Shown here one piece after another: positions 1 through 6,719 of a stretch of 7,790 bases of DNA. The notes under the pieces are model-generated. The model searched no databases. It saw nothing but the letters and a program-made list of their open reading frames with translations, and was not told the origin of the DNA. This DNA is from Chloroflexota bacterium (GTDB taxonomy: Bacteria > Chloroflexota > Dehalococcoidia > JACPPY01): contig JACPRR010000183.1 in the NCBI GenBank assembly GCA_016189825.1, forward strand, positions 1 through 7,790, written 5' to 3'. Numbering within the stretch: the stretch's first letter is position 1; each line of letters opens with the position of its first letter. The position numbers and the translations under genes are program-made.

Positions 1-504
1 ATCCTGGTCGAAGGAGCCTCCTCTGATGACCAGAAGTTGGGCGCAGTAAGCGCCATCGATTTCTGGAGAAGGAAGAAGAGTATCGACGAAGACTTGATCG
101 TCATAGCTGCCGATAATTACATTGAATTCGATTTGGCCGACATGATAGCAAAATTCAATGGCAGGAACACGTTGATAGCCGTACACGATGTCGGGGACAA
201 GGAGCGCGCCTGCGAAATTGGCAAAGCCTGTCGGCTTGGACTGGTGATACTTGAGGGCAACAGAGTGGTCAGACTGGATGAAAAGCCACAACAGGCCACT
301 TCCAGCGTTATTGCCACGGGTATCTACATGCTACCGTCACGCATCTTCCCGCTGCTGTCTCAGTATTGCAGCGAAAAGAGAAGGGATAACCTGGGGAGTT
401 TCATCAACTTCCTGTTGGACAAAGAGGAGGTCCAGGCGTATCCCTTTACCCAGGTCTGGGCGGATATCGGCGACGAGATTGCAAAGGGAGAATTATCCAT
501 TTAG
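1..504 (+). CDS. NDP-sugar pyrophosphorylase (glucose-1-phosphate thymidylyltransferase-like), 5'-truncated by window edge
   Basis: This is the C-terminal 167 residues of a nucleotidyltransferase that makes an activated NDP-sugar from a sugar-1-phosphate and an NTP, normally in the cytoplasm for cell-surface glycan synthesis. The frame is open from base 1, so the TTG at 37 is an internal Leu and the true start lies upstream. Visible family marks, in window residue numbers, are: a KLGAVSAI stretch (about 12-19), equivalent to the usual LGA/GPVGAI loop; an AADN motif near 36-39 (metal/nucleotide Asp); EKP near 95 (sugar-phosphate-binding Lys); ATGIYMLP near 105; and WADIGD near the end (second metal Asp). 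Family members are typically about 235-250 residues, so roughly a third is missing. G+C is near 50% (bases 61-420), clearly below sucC, which suggests transfer or a different codon history. The sugar and NTP cannot be told from this fragment. Confidence 0.88.
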   Translation: MLVEGASSDDQKLGAVSAIDFWRRKKSIDEDLIVIAADNYIEFDLADMIAKFNGRNTLIAVHDVGDKERACEIGKACRLGLVILEGNRVVRLDEKPQQATSSVIATGIYMLPSRIFPLLSQYCSEKRRDNLGSFINFLLDKEEVQAYPFTQVWADIGDEIAKGELSI

Positions 505-512
505 CGCTGCTA

Positions 513-542
513 TTGCATATGCCCGGCCTGCCTCCCTATAAT
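513..542 (+). promoter_or_regulatory. Putative sigma-70-type promoter for sucCD
   Basis: A perfect -10 hexamer TATAAT lies at 537-542, with a weak -35 candidate TTGCAT at 513-518 (3 of 6 consensus bases, 18-base spacer). Transcription would start near 549, giving a leader of about 37 bases before the sucC ATG at 586. The upstream gene ends at 504 and its low G+C differs from sucC, so an own promoter for sucCD makes sense. A perfect 8-base palindrome GCATATGC (515-522) overlaps the -35, and a 7-base inverted repeat, CGCTGCT (505-511) with AGCAGCG (556-562), brackets the promoter. Either could be a regulator site, but both are short enough to arise by chance. Confidence 0.55.
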
Positions 543-574
543 GACGCGCATCGGAAGCAGCGAGGCGCCATCCC

Positions 575-580
575 AGGAGG
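575..580 (+). promoter_or_regulatory. Shine-Dalgarno deciding the sucC start
   Basis: AGGAGG ends five bases before the ATG at 586. It selects that ATG over the in-frame ATG at 541, which overlaps the -10 element and would add 15 residues not found in the family. Confidence 0.85.
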
Positions 581-585
581 CACGA

Positions 586-1757
<1,172 letters not shown>

Positions 1758-1761
<4 letters not shown>

Positions 1762-2639
1762 GCATCTTACTCGACCAGAAGACTAGGCTGTTGGTCCAGG
1801 GCATTACCGGCGGCGAGGGAAGCTTCCATGCGGAACGCTGCCTCAGGTACGGCACAAAGGTCGTCGCCGGCGTCACCCCGGGCAAGGGCGGCTCACAGGT
1901 GGCCGGCGTTCCCGTATTCAATACTGTGGAGCAGGCGGTTGCCGGCGCCGGCACGAACGCCAGCATCATCTTCGTCCCCGCGCCCTTCGCCGCTGACGCC
2001 ATTCTCGAGGCGGCTGACGCCGGGCTGAAGCTTGTCATCTGCATCACCGAGGGCATACCAATCATGGACATGGTCCGGGTGCACCGGCACCTTGACCGGC
2101 GCACAACCACGCTCATCGGCCCGAATTGCCCGGGCGTGATCTCGCCGGGCAAGGCGCTCGCCGGCATAATGTCCGGCGATATTCACCTCCCCGGAAACGT
2201 GGGGCTGGTTTCCCGCAGCGGCACGCTCACCTACGAGTCGGTCGCACAACTGACGAAGCTGGGCATCGGCCAGACCACTTGCGTTGGCATCGGGGGCGAC
2301 CCGCTTCCGGGGAGCACCTTTGTCGGCATCCTCAAGCTCTTCGAAAAGGACAGGGACACCAGGGCAGTGGTCTTGATCGGAGAGATCGGGGGCACTATGG
2401 AGCAGGAGGCCGCCGAGTTCATCAGGTCCGGCATGAGCAAGCCGGTAGTGGCTTTCGTGGCCGGCGCCACCGCGCCTCCCGGCCGGCGCATGGGGCATGC
2501 CGGGGCCATCATTAGCGGCAGCTCGGGACGGGCCGAGGAGAAGATGGAAGTCCTGCGCCAGGCGGGGGCGTTCATTTCGCAGAGCCCGGCAGGCATAGGG
2601 GAGGCCATGAAGAAGGTAATGGACCGCCTGGCGCAGTAA
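1758..2639 (+). CDS. sucD: Succinyl-CoA synthetase, alpha subunit
   Basis: The alpha subunit binds CoA and carries the histidine that is phosphorylated during catalysis. It pairs with SucC. It is 293 residues long (E. coli 289) and begins with GTG. A CoA-binding Rossmann domain lies at about 1-130, with [12 protein letters not shown] (13-24) and GVTPGKGG (38-45). GPNCPG (121-126) is the helix-capping loop facing the phosphohistidine. SRSGTLTYE (152-160) opens the ligase domain. GEIGG (208-212) contains E209, equivalent to E. coli Glu208. [10 protein letters not shown] (242-251) contains the active-site H247 (E. coli His246; codon at 2496-2498). All catalytic positions are intact. The GTG overlaps the sucC TGA by four bases, so the two subunits are probably made in equal amounts. 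No clear intrinsic terminator follows; the repeat element at 2706-2901 lies downstream. Confidence 0.97.
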
Positions 2640-2733
2640 CCAGTGGTCAACAGCCAAGTGACATTTGGGAGCATCCCGCGAAACTGGAAGAACCTTGAGC
2701 CAATCCGTCATACCGGCCCTTCGGCGCCAGGTC

Positions 2734-2817
2734 CCTGAGACGGTTCCTGAGGCGGCCCCTGAGGCTCTCGAAGGGCTCGAAGGATGTCCTGAGCATGTCG
2801 AAGGACTCGAAGGGCGT
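2734..2817. repeat. Tandem CCTGAG / TCGAAGG repeat block
   Basis: CCTGAG starts at 2734, 2746, 2758 and 2788 (spacings 12, 12, 30). TCGAAGG starts at 2768, 2777, 2798 and 2807 (two pairs, 9 apart, offset by 30). Thus 2758-2787 and 2788-2817 form a 30-base tandem duplication identical at 24 of 30 positions, preceded by two 12-base units. The second copy contains CCTGAGCATGTCGAAGGA, a motif I recall as dispersed in several bacterial genomes. No reading frame makes a plausible protein. Confidence 0.7.
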
Positions 2818-2875
2818 GGCGCTCATGGTAAACTGCAGCCGGTATCCAGACAACCCAGTGCCCCAAGCATTCTGG

Positions 2876-2897
2876 ATTCCGGCTCGGGGGCCGGAAT
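2876..2897. repeat. Perfect 8-bp-stem hairpin, REP-like
   Basis: ATTCCGGC and GCCGGAAT flank a six-base loop. The stem is G+C-rich but has no T-run on either side, so it is not a normal intrinsic terminator. Its position just past the minus-strand stop at 2927 would place it in the 3' end of that transcript, where REP-like hairpins can limit read-through or protect mRNA (inference). Confidence 0.65.
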
Positions 2898-2926
2898 GAC
2901 GCTTCGCGGGAGCCTCGTTTGTCAGA

Positions 2927-4804
2927 TTATTGTACTTTCAGCCCTCCGGGCGGCCTGAGGCCCACGCTGATCTTGTTCAGAAGCGGGTAGCCCAGCGGGC
3001 TCTCGACGTAGCCGGCGACCCAGGGCTTGACCAGGACGTAGCTGCGGCCAAAGAACAGGGGCAGGGTCGCAGCATCCTCGACTATGGCGCGCTCCGCTTC
3101 CCGGTATCGACCCATCCTTACGTTCTCGTCAGGCTCAACCGCCGCCCGGTCCAGCAAGGCGTCTACCTGAGGGTTCCCGTATTCTCCGGTGTTGTTGTGG
3201 GCACGGCCGCGGAACAGCACGTCGAGGAAGTTCTGCGGGTCGGGGTAGTCGGCTATCCAGCCGTTCTCGAATAGCTGGTCCTTTTCTTGCCTCAAGGTGA
3301 GGACATAGCGTTCCGGATCGAGCTGCCTGACCGTCACCTTGACGCCCAGGTTCCGCCTCCACTCTTCGATAACCCCACCCAGCGTGCCGGAGATGAACCC
3401 GCCAAACCCGGACGTAGTGACCACGATCGGGGGCAGCCTCGACACGTCGCCGTATTTCGACTCGGCAATGAGCTGCCTGGCCTTTGCCGGATCGAAACGC
3501 AGCCCGGCGAGGCGCTGGTCGTGGCCAGGCATCCCGGGAGGCAGTATTCCGTAGGCGGTGGTCGCGACGCCCATGAGAGACAGCGCCGCCACCCTCTCCT
3601 TGTCGACCGCATACGAGAATGCCTGGCGTACCTTCACATCGTCAAACGGCGGGGCGGAAGCGTTGAAACCAATGTAGAAGAAACTCAGCTCCGGATAGAC
3701 CTGCAGCTCCCTGGAGATCGGATTGGTCGGGTCGGTAACCAGCCCCATGAACACAGACCCAACCGGTGACACGTCTATGGTCCCGTTCTGATATAGCTGG
3801 ATGGAACTGCCGGAGAGCAGCATGTACCGGACCTCACTCACCTTCGCCTTTTCGCCAGTGTACTCGGCGTTCCGCTCCAGTACCAGGAGCTGGTCTTTCT
3901 GCCACTGCTTGAGCTTGAACGGCCCGGTGCCGTTGGGGCGCTGCCACCATTGAGCGCCGGATTCCACGTTAGCCCGGTCAACGACAAAGGCAGTGGGAAA
4001 AGCCATCTTGTACAGGAAATAGCTTTTCGGCGCGTCGATCATCACTTCAAGGGTGCTGTCGTCGATTACTGTTACCCCTGTAAGCTCCCGGGACGACCCG
4101 GCAAGCATCTCCTGCGCGCCGACTATGTCATTCAGGTAGGTGCCGGCGGTGGTCGAGCGAGTGGCAGGGTTCAGCGCGCGTTCCCATGAGTACTTGAAAT
4201 CGGCCGCCCTGACACGCCGGCCATCGTGGAACAATGCGTCCTGGCGCAGGCAGAAGGTGTACGTCTTGCCGTCAGGGCTCCTGTCCCACCTTTCAGCGAT
4301 CTCGGGGACGATGATCATCTTTTCATCGAGCCTGACCAGGCCGCCAAAAATATTGAGGATGTACGCACCGGAACCGGCCTCGGCGGCCGTCGCCGGGTCC
4401 AGCGTTGTCGGCCCGTCATCAGTCAGGTACAGCGTGCCCTGTCCTGTAGCCGGCTGTGCCGTCGGGAGCGGCGGAGCAGTCGTTCCCGGAGAAGGGGCAG
4501 GCGTGGCCGTTGTCGTAGGAGTAGCCGTCGCGGTAGCCGGGGGCGAGGTGGGAGCGGGGGTCGTAGCCGGCGTCGCCCCAGGGGTTGGCGCAACGGTTGT
4601 TGTGGCGGGGGTCGTAGTGGGAGCGGCTGTCGGCGCTATGGCTGTCACCGTGGCAGGCGCCGTCCCGGTGGGCGGTACTGTCGGTGTGCCAGTAGTCGGG
4701 GGAGGTGGAGCGGGGCTGACGGTTGCGGTCGTCACTCCTCCACCACAGCCGCCAGCCGCTGAAACCAGGAACACAATGACGCAGAGCAGGGCGACAGCTT
4801 TCAT
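2927..4804 (-). CDS. ABC transporter substrate-binding lipoprotein, family 5 (peptide/nickel/oligopeptide type)
   Basis: An extracytoplasmic solute-binding protein that would deliver peptides or a similar ligand to an ABC importer. With the chosen ATG (4804) it has 625 residues. Residues 1-20 are a lipoprotein signal ending AAGGC with acceptor C20; the lipobox is slightly loose, with Gly at -1 and -2 and Ala at -3. Residues 21-120 are a Thr/Pro/Ala tether. The SBP family 5 domain fills about 122-610, with LDPATA (135-140), NGTGPFKL (291-298), FDDVKVRQAFSYAVDKERV (387-405) and YPDPQNFLDVLF (520-531). No permease or ATPase gene adjoins it, so ligand and partners are unknown. It is last in the minus-strand group, 53 bases after radC. 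An alternative GTG at 4861 overlaps the radC TGA and has AAAGGA five bases upstream, but would put 19 extra residues before the signal peptide. I prefer the ATG. Confidence 0.9.
   Translation of the reverse strand: MKAVALLCVIVFLVSAAGGCGGGVTTATVSPAPPPPTTGTPTVPPTGTAPATVTAIAPTAAPTTTPATTTVAPTPGATPATTPAPTSPPATATATPTTTATPAPSPGTTAPPLPTAQPATGQGTLYLTDDGPTTLDPATAAEAGSGAYILNIFGGLVRLDEKMIIVPEIAERWDRSPDGKTYTFCLRQDALFHDGRRVRAADFKYSWERALNPATRSTTAGTYLNDIVGAQEMLAGSSRELTGVTVIDDSTLEVMIDAPKSYFLYKMAFPTAFVVDRANVESGAQWWQRPNGTGPFKLKQWQKDQLLVLERNAEYTGEKAKVSEVRYMLLSGSSIQLYQNGTIDVSPVGSVFMGLVTDPTNPISRELQVYPELSFFYIGFNASAPPFDDVKVRQAFSYAVDKERVAALSLMGVATTAYGILPPGMPGHDQRLAGLRFDPAKARQLIAESKYGDVSRLPPIVVTTSGFGGFISGTLGGVIEEWRRNLGVKVTVRQLDPERYVLTLRQEKDQLFENGWIADYPDPQNFLDVLFRGRAHNNTGEYGNPQVDALLDRAAVEPDENVRMGRYREAERAIVEDAATLPLFFGRSYVLVKPWVAGYVESPLGYPLLNKISVGLRPPGGLKVQ
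4445..4744 (-). repeat. Low-complexity coding segment: 100-residue Thr/Pro/Ala tether
   Basis: This encodes residues 21-120 of the substrate-binding lipoprotein, straight after the lipidated Cys. By count, 34 Thr, 27 Pro and 21 Ala make up 82 of 100 residues, with no Lys, Arg, Asp or Glu. At DNA level a 13-base word GCGGGGGTCGTAG occurs at 4554-4566 and 4605-4617 (plus strand), 51 bases apart, suggesting growth by slippage or unequal exchange. It probably holds the binding domain away from the membrane or through a surface layer (inference). Confidence 0.85.
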
Positions 4805-4857
4805 GAAGATACCGCCCCTGGCCCGCGCTTTGTCGATGAATACTGCCTGCGGCAAGG

Positions 4858-5550
4858 TCACATCAGTCCTTTCGCTTTCATGCTCACGAACCTGGTATCA
4901 CATACGACCAGGTGGTCCAGCACCGGTATGCCGACTATTTCGCTGGCCTGCAGCAGCCTCCTGGTCAGCTTCACGTCCTCCTCGGACGGCTCCGGGTCGC
5001 CGGATGGATGGTTGTGGACCAGCACTATCGAGGAGGCGCTCCTGAGCATCGCCTGTCTGAAGGCCTCACGGGGATGGACGATGCTGCTGTCAAGGTCCCC
5101 CTTGGAGACCTCATGGGTCTCGATAACGCGGTTCCGCGTGTCCAGGAGGACGGTCAGGAAATACTCCTTCTTCTTGCCCTTCAACCGGGCCAGCGCCTCC
5201 CTGAAGACGTCGTCCGGGCCCTTGACCACCTGTCCGGTCGCTACGTACTCCGGGTCGTCGAGCCTCCGGGCAATCTCGGCAACCGCCTTGAGCTGCGCGG
5301 CCTTGACAGGCCCCATGCCTGTTACATCACCCAGCTCCTCAGGAGAAGCAGCCAGCACTCCCTTGAGGTTGCCGAACCGGCCCAACAGCTTCTGCGCCAT
5401 CACCGTCACCGGCTCGCCGCGGGTACCACGGCCCAGGACCACGGCCAGCAGCTCGGCAACGGACAGCGCCTCCGGCCCCAGCTTCGCCAGCCTCTCGCGC
5501 GGCCGGTCCGAAGTCGGCATGTCCCGAACTGTGAAGGAACGCTCCGCCAA
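4858..5550 (-). CDS. radC: RadC family protein (UPF0758, JAB1/MPN-type domain)
   Basis: A conserved bacterial protein of uncertain role. Despite its name, a function in DNA repair has not been firmly shown, and the C-terminal domain resembles JAMM metalloproteases. It has 230 residues, a normal length. The N-terminal part has DMPTSDRPRERL (10-21) and SVAELLAVVLGRGT (30-43). A helix-hairpin-helix-like segment, VTGMGPVKAAQLKA, lies at 76-89. The MPN domain runs from about 108 to 230, with HEVSKGDLDSS (146-156), HPREAF (159-164), and the metal motif HNHPSGDPEPSEED (179-192), giving H179, H181 and D192. All key residues are present. The start is TTG with a good Shine-Dalgarno. The ATG at 5520 would remove the first ten residues before the conserved DMP. 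It lies 38 bases after the peptidase-like gene, in the same direction, so is probably co-transcribed. Confidence 0.94.
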   Translation of the reverse strand: MAERSFTVRDMPTSDRPRERLAKLGPEALSVAELLAVVLGRGTRGEPVTVMAQKLLGRFGNLKGVLAASPEELGDVTGMGPVKAAQLKAVAEIARRLDDPEYVATGQVVKGPDDVFREALARLKGKKKEYFLTVLLDTRNRVIETHEVSKGDLDSSIVHPREAFRQAMLRSASSIVLVHNHPSGDPEPSEEDVKLTRRLLQASEIVGIPVLDHLVVCDTRFVSMKAKGLM

Positions 5551-5560
5551 TTCGCGCTAA

Positions 5561-5568
5561 CCTCCCTT
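5561..5568 (-). promoter_or_regulatory. Shine-Dalgarno supporting the TTG start of radC
   Basis: Read on the minus strand this is AAGGGAGG, ten bases before the TTG at 5550. No such element precedes the internal ATG at 5520, so TTG is the better start although the spacing is slightly long. Confidence 0.65.
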
Positions 5569-5588
5569 GCGACTTCCCGGTCTGGAAT

Positions 5589-6719
5589 CTACCGCGGAAC
5601 GGGCACCCCGGCGCCGATGCTAACCCGCCACAGGACATCCAGTCCGACCTGGTCGAACCCGTATACGCTCTTCAGGGCATCATCGAAACCGCTGCCCTCG
5701 CGGAAAACGTCAAGCAGATGGTCCATCTTGTCCCGGCCATAGGTCTGGATGAGATACGCCACAATGCTGCGGCTTTCAGCGTAGGACAGCAGCGCCTGGT
5801 CCGGAAGGGCCGAAAACGGGCTTGAAAGGCTCTTGACCGAGATCAAGATGCCCGTTCTTGCGGCGTTCTCGACCATCGCATCGTAGCCAGCGGTGGCCGG
5901 ACCTTCGCCATATGTAGCCAGGCCCTCGTCAAGCCAGACGGGCATTCCCGCCCCGTAGTTGTTGAACGTCATTTGGCCGATAATCCAGTGCGACAGCTCG
6001 TGGGGCACGGCCCGGAGGCCGAAACCCAAATTGCTGGGCGCCACTCCAATGGCGATCACATCGAACTCGCCGAAGGATACTCCGCCGGTCCATTCCTGGG
6101 GGAACAGCAGGGCCCCCTGCAGCTCCTGGGCGCTGCCGTAGATATATATGCGTACCTGGCGTTGCGGAACGGCCCCGGTGTCCCGCTCCAGCCGCTGCAA
6201 TGCCTGCTGGGACGCGTTCATGAGAGTATCCGCAAAGGCGCGGTCGCCCAGGTACCACAGCAGGGTCACCGCCCCGACAGTGATCGACTGCCAGCGGTAC
6301 CGCCCATCGTCGAAGGCTACCTCGGTCGGGTTGGTTTCCAGCCGTTTGCCTGCGGCGTCTTCGGCCGTCCACCAGTACTGGACCCTGGCTCCGGGAGGAA
6401 GTCCGGCCCTGCGCATGTCCCACATCCATTGCGTGTCAATCGATCGTGAGGGGCTGAATTCCGGCCACGCCTCGCTTACCACCTCGGCGAAGTTCTGCCT
6501 CAGCACCTTGTAGTGCAACCTCAGCTTCACCACGTCTGCATCGCTCCGCGCCAGGATCTTGAACGTCATGGAGGCGGGGAAGGCGACCTGGGTCGAGGCG
6601 GACAACTCGAGGGTAGCCGCGGGTGGCAGAGGCCTGCAGGAGACAACCACTACCAATGCGGCCAGCACCATGGCCAACCAGCGTATCGCCCCGCGGACTA
6701 TCACTGGATTGGTCCTCAC
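5589..6719 (-). CDS. Peptidase MA-like (gluzincin) metallopeptidase-type lipoprotein
   Basis: A 376-residue exported protein with an intact zinc-protease signature but no known substrate. After a basic N-terminus, residues 13-27 are hydrophobic and end VVSC, so C28 is a likely lipidation site. Residues about 35-140 look like an extracellular beta-rich domain. The catalytic-type domain spans about 145-340. HELSH at 240-244 (bases 5988-6002) is the HExxH zinc motif with E241 as general base, and WLDEGLATY (262-270) supplies E265 as third ligand. This matches the peptidase MA-like (gluzincin) pattern. It ends FDQVGLDVLWRVSIGAG, a C-terminal pattern I associate with such proteins. The GTG start overlaps the prfB TGA by four bases (6716-6719), with GGGG eight bases upstream, so translation is likely coupled to prfB. 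Proteolytic activity is inferred from motifs only. Confidence 0.8.
   Translation of the reverse strand: MRTNPVIVRGAIRWLAMVLAALVVVVSCRPLPPAATLELSASTQVAFPASMTFKILARSDADVVKLRLHYKVLRQNFAEVVSEAWPEFSPSRSIDTQWMWDMRRAGLPPGARVQYWWTAEDAAGKRLETNPTEVAFDDGRYRWQSITVGAVTLLWYLGDRAFADTLMNASQQALQRLERDTGAVPQRQVRIYIYGSAQELQGALLFPQEWTGGVSFGEFDVIAIGVAPSNLGFGLRAVPHELSHWIIGQMTFNNYGAGMPVWLDEGLATYGEGPATAGYDAMVENAARTGILISVKSLSSPFSALPDQALLSYAESRSIVAYLIQTYGRDKMDHLLDVFREGSGFDDALKSVYGFDQVGLDVLWRVSIGAGVPVPR

Larger units (their letters stand above)
2706..2901. repeat. Composite repeat element with imperfect terminal inverted repeats
   Basis: The ends are CGTCATACCGGCC (2706-2718) and GGCCGGAATGACG (2889-2901), inverted repeats matching at 12 of 13 bases. 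Related units recur inside: GCCGGTATCCAGA (2838-2850) is the inverse of TCTGGATTCCGGC (2871-2883), again 12 of 13. Read on the minus strand, the right end has the form GTCATTC-hairpin-GAATCCAG. From memory, this resembles a REP/dRS3-like class of dispersed palindromes seen in many bacterial genomes. The middle carries CCTGAG and TCGAAGG tandem units. CCCTTCG (2717-2723) can pair with CGAAGGG at 2769-2775 or 2808-2814. There is no transposase in the window, so a MITE- or REP-like non-autonomous element is the best guess. Confidence 0.6.
2640..2926. other. Non-coding gap between convergent units, occupied by a composite repeat
   Basis: This stretch separates the sucD stop from the stop of the substrate-binding protein gene on the other strand. 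I see no credible gene. The short open frames on both strands here are made of the repeats themselves. The left 65 bases (2640-2705) show no motif I recognise. The remainder is the repeat element described in separate entries. No hairpin followed by a T-run is present on either strand, so termination of either unit is not explained by a standard intrinsic terminator. Confidence 0.75.

Noticed and set aside
37..39. TTG as start of the nucleotidyltransferase
   Set aside because: The frame is open to the window edge, and the upstream residues (VEGASSDDQK) belong to the conserved loop region.
541..585. In-frame upstream ATG extending SucC by 15 residues
   Set aside because: The ATG at 541 overlaps the -10 hexamer. 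The ATG at 586 has AGGAGG at ideal spacing and gives the canonical MKVHEYQAK start.
1893..2711. 272-codon open frame on the minus strand
   Set aside because: It is antisense to sucD, with no recognisable domain; typical of high-G+C shadow frames.
2734..2817. CRISPR array
   Set aside because: The repeats are 7-30 bases long, nearly contiguous and without unique spacers, and no cas gene is present.
2647..2853. Short minus-strand frame with repeated SFEPFESLR-like residues
   Set aside because: It is made entirely by translating the tandem repeats. It has no independent support as a gene.
2876..2897. Intrinsic terminator
   Set aside because: The stem is perfect, but neither strand has a T-run after it, so it is better described as a REP-like palindrome.
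4140..5045. 301-codon open frame on the plus strand
   Set aside because: It is antisense to the substrate-binding lipoprotein and radC. Its Val/Ala/Gly-rich product is the mirror of the Thr/Pro/Ala tether in G+C-rich DNA.
4912..5742. 276-codon open frame on the plus strand
   Set aside because: It lies antisense to radC and the end of the peptidase gene, with no family features and no ribosome site noted.
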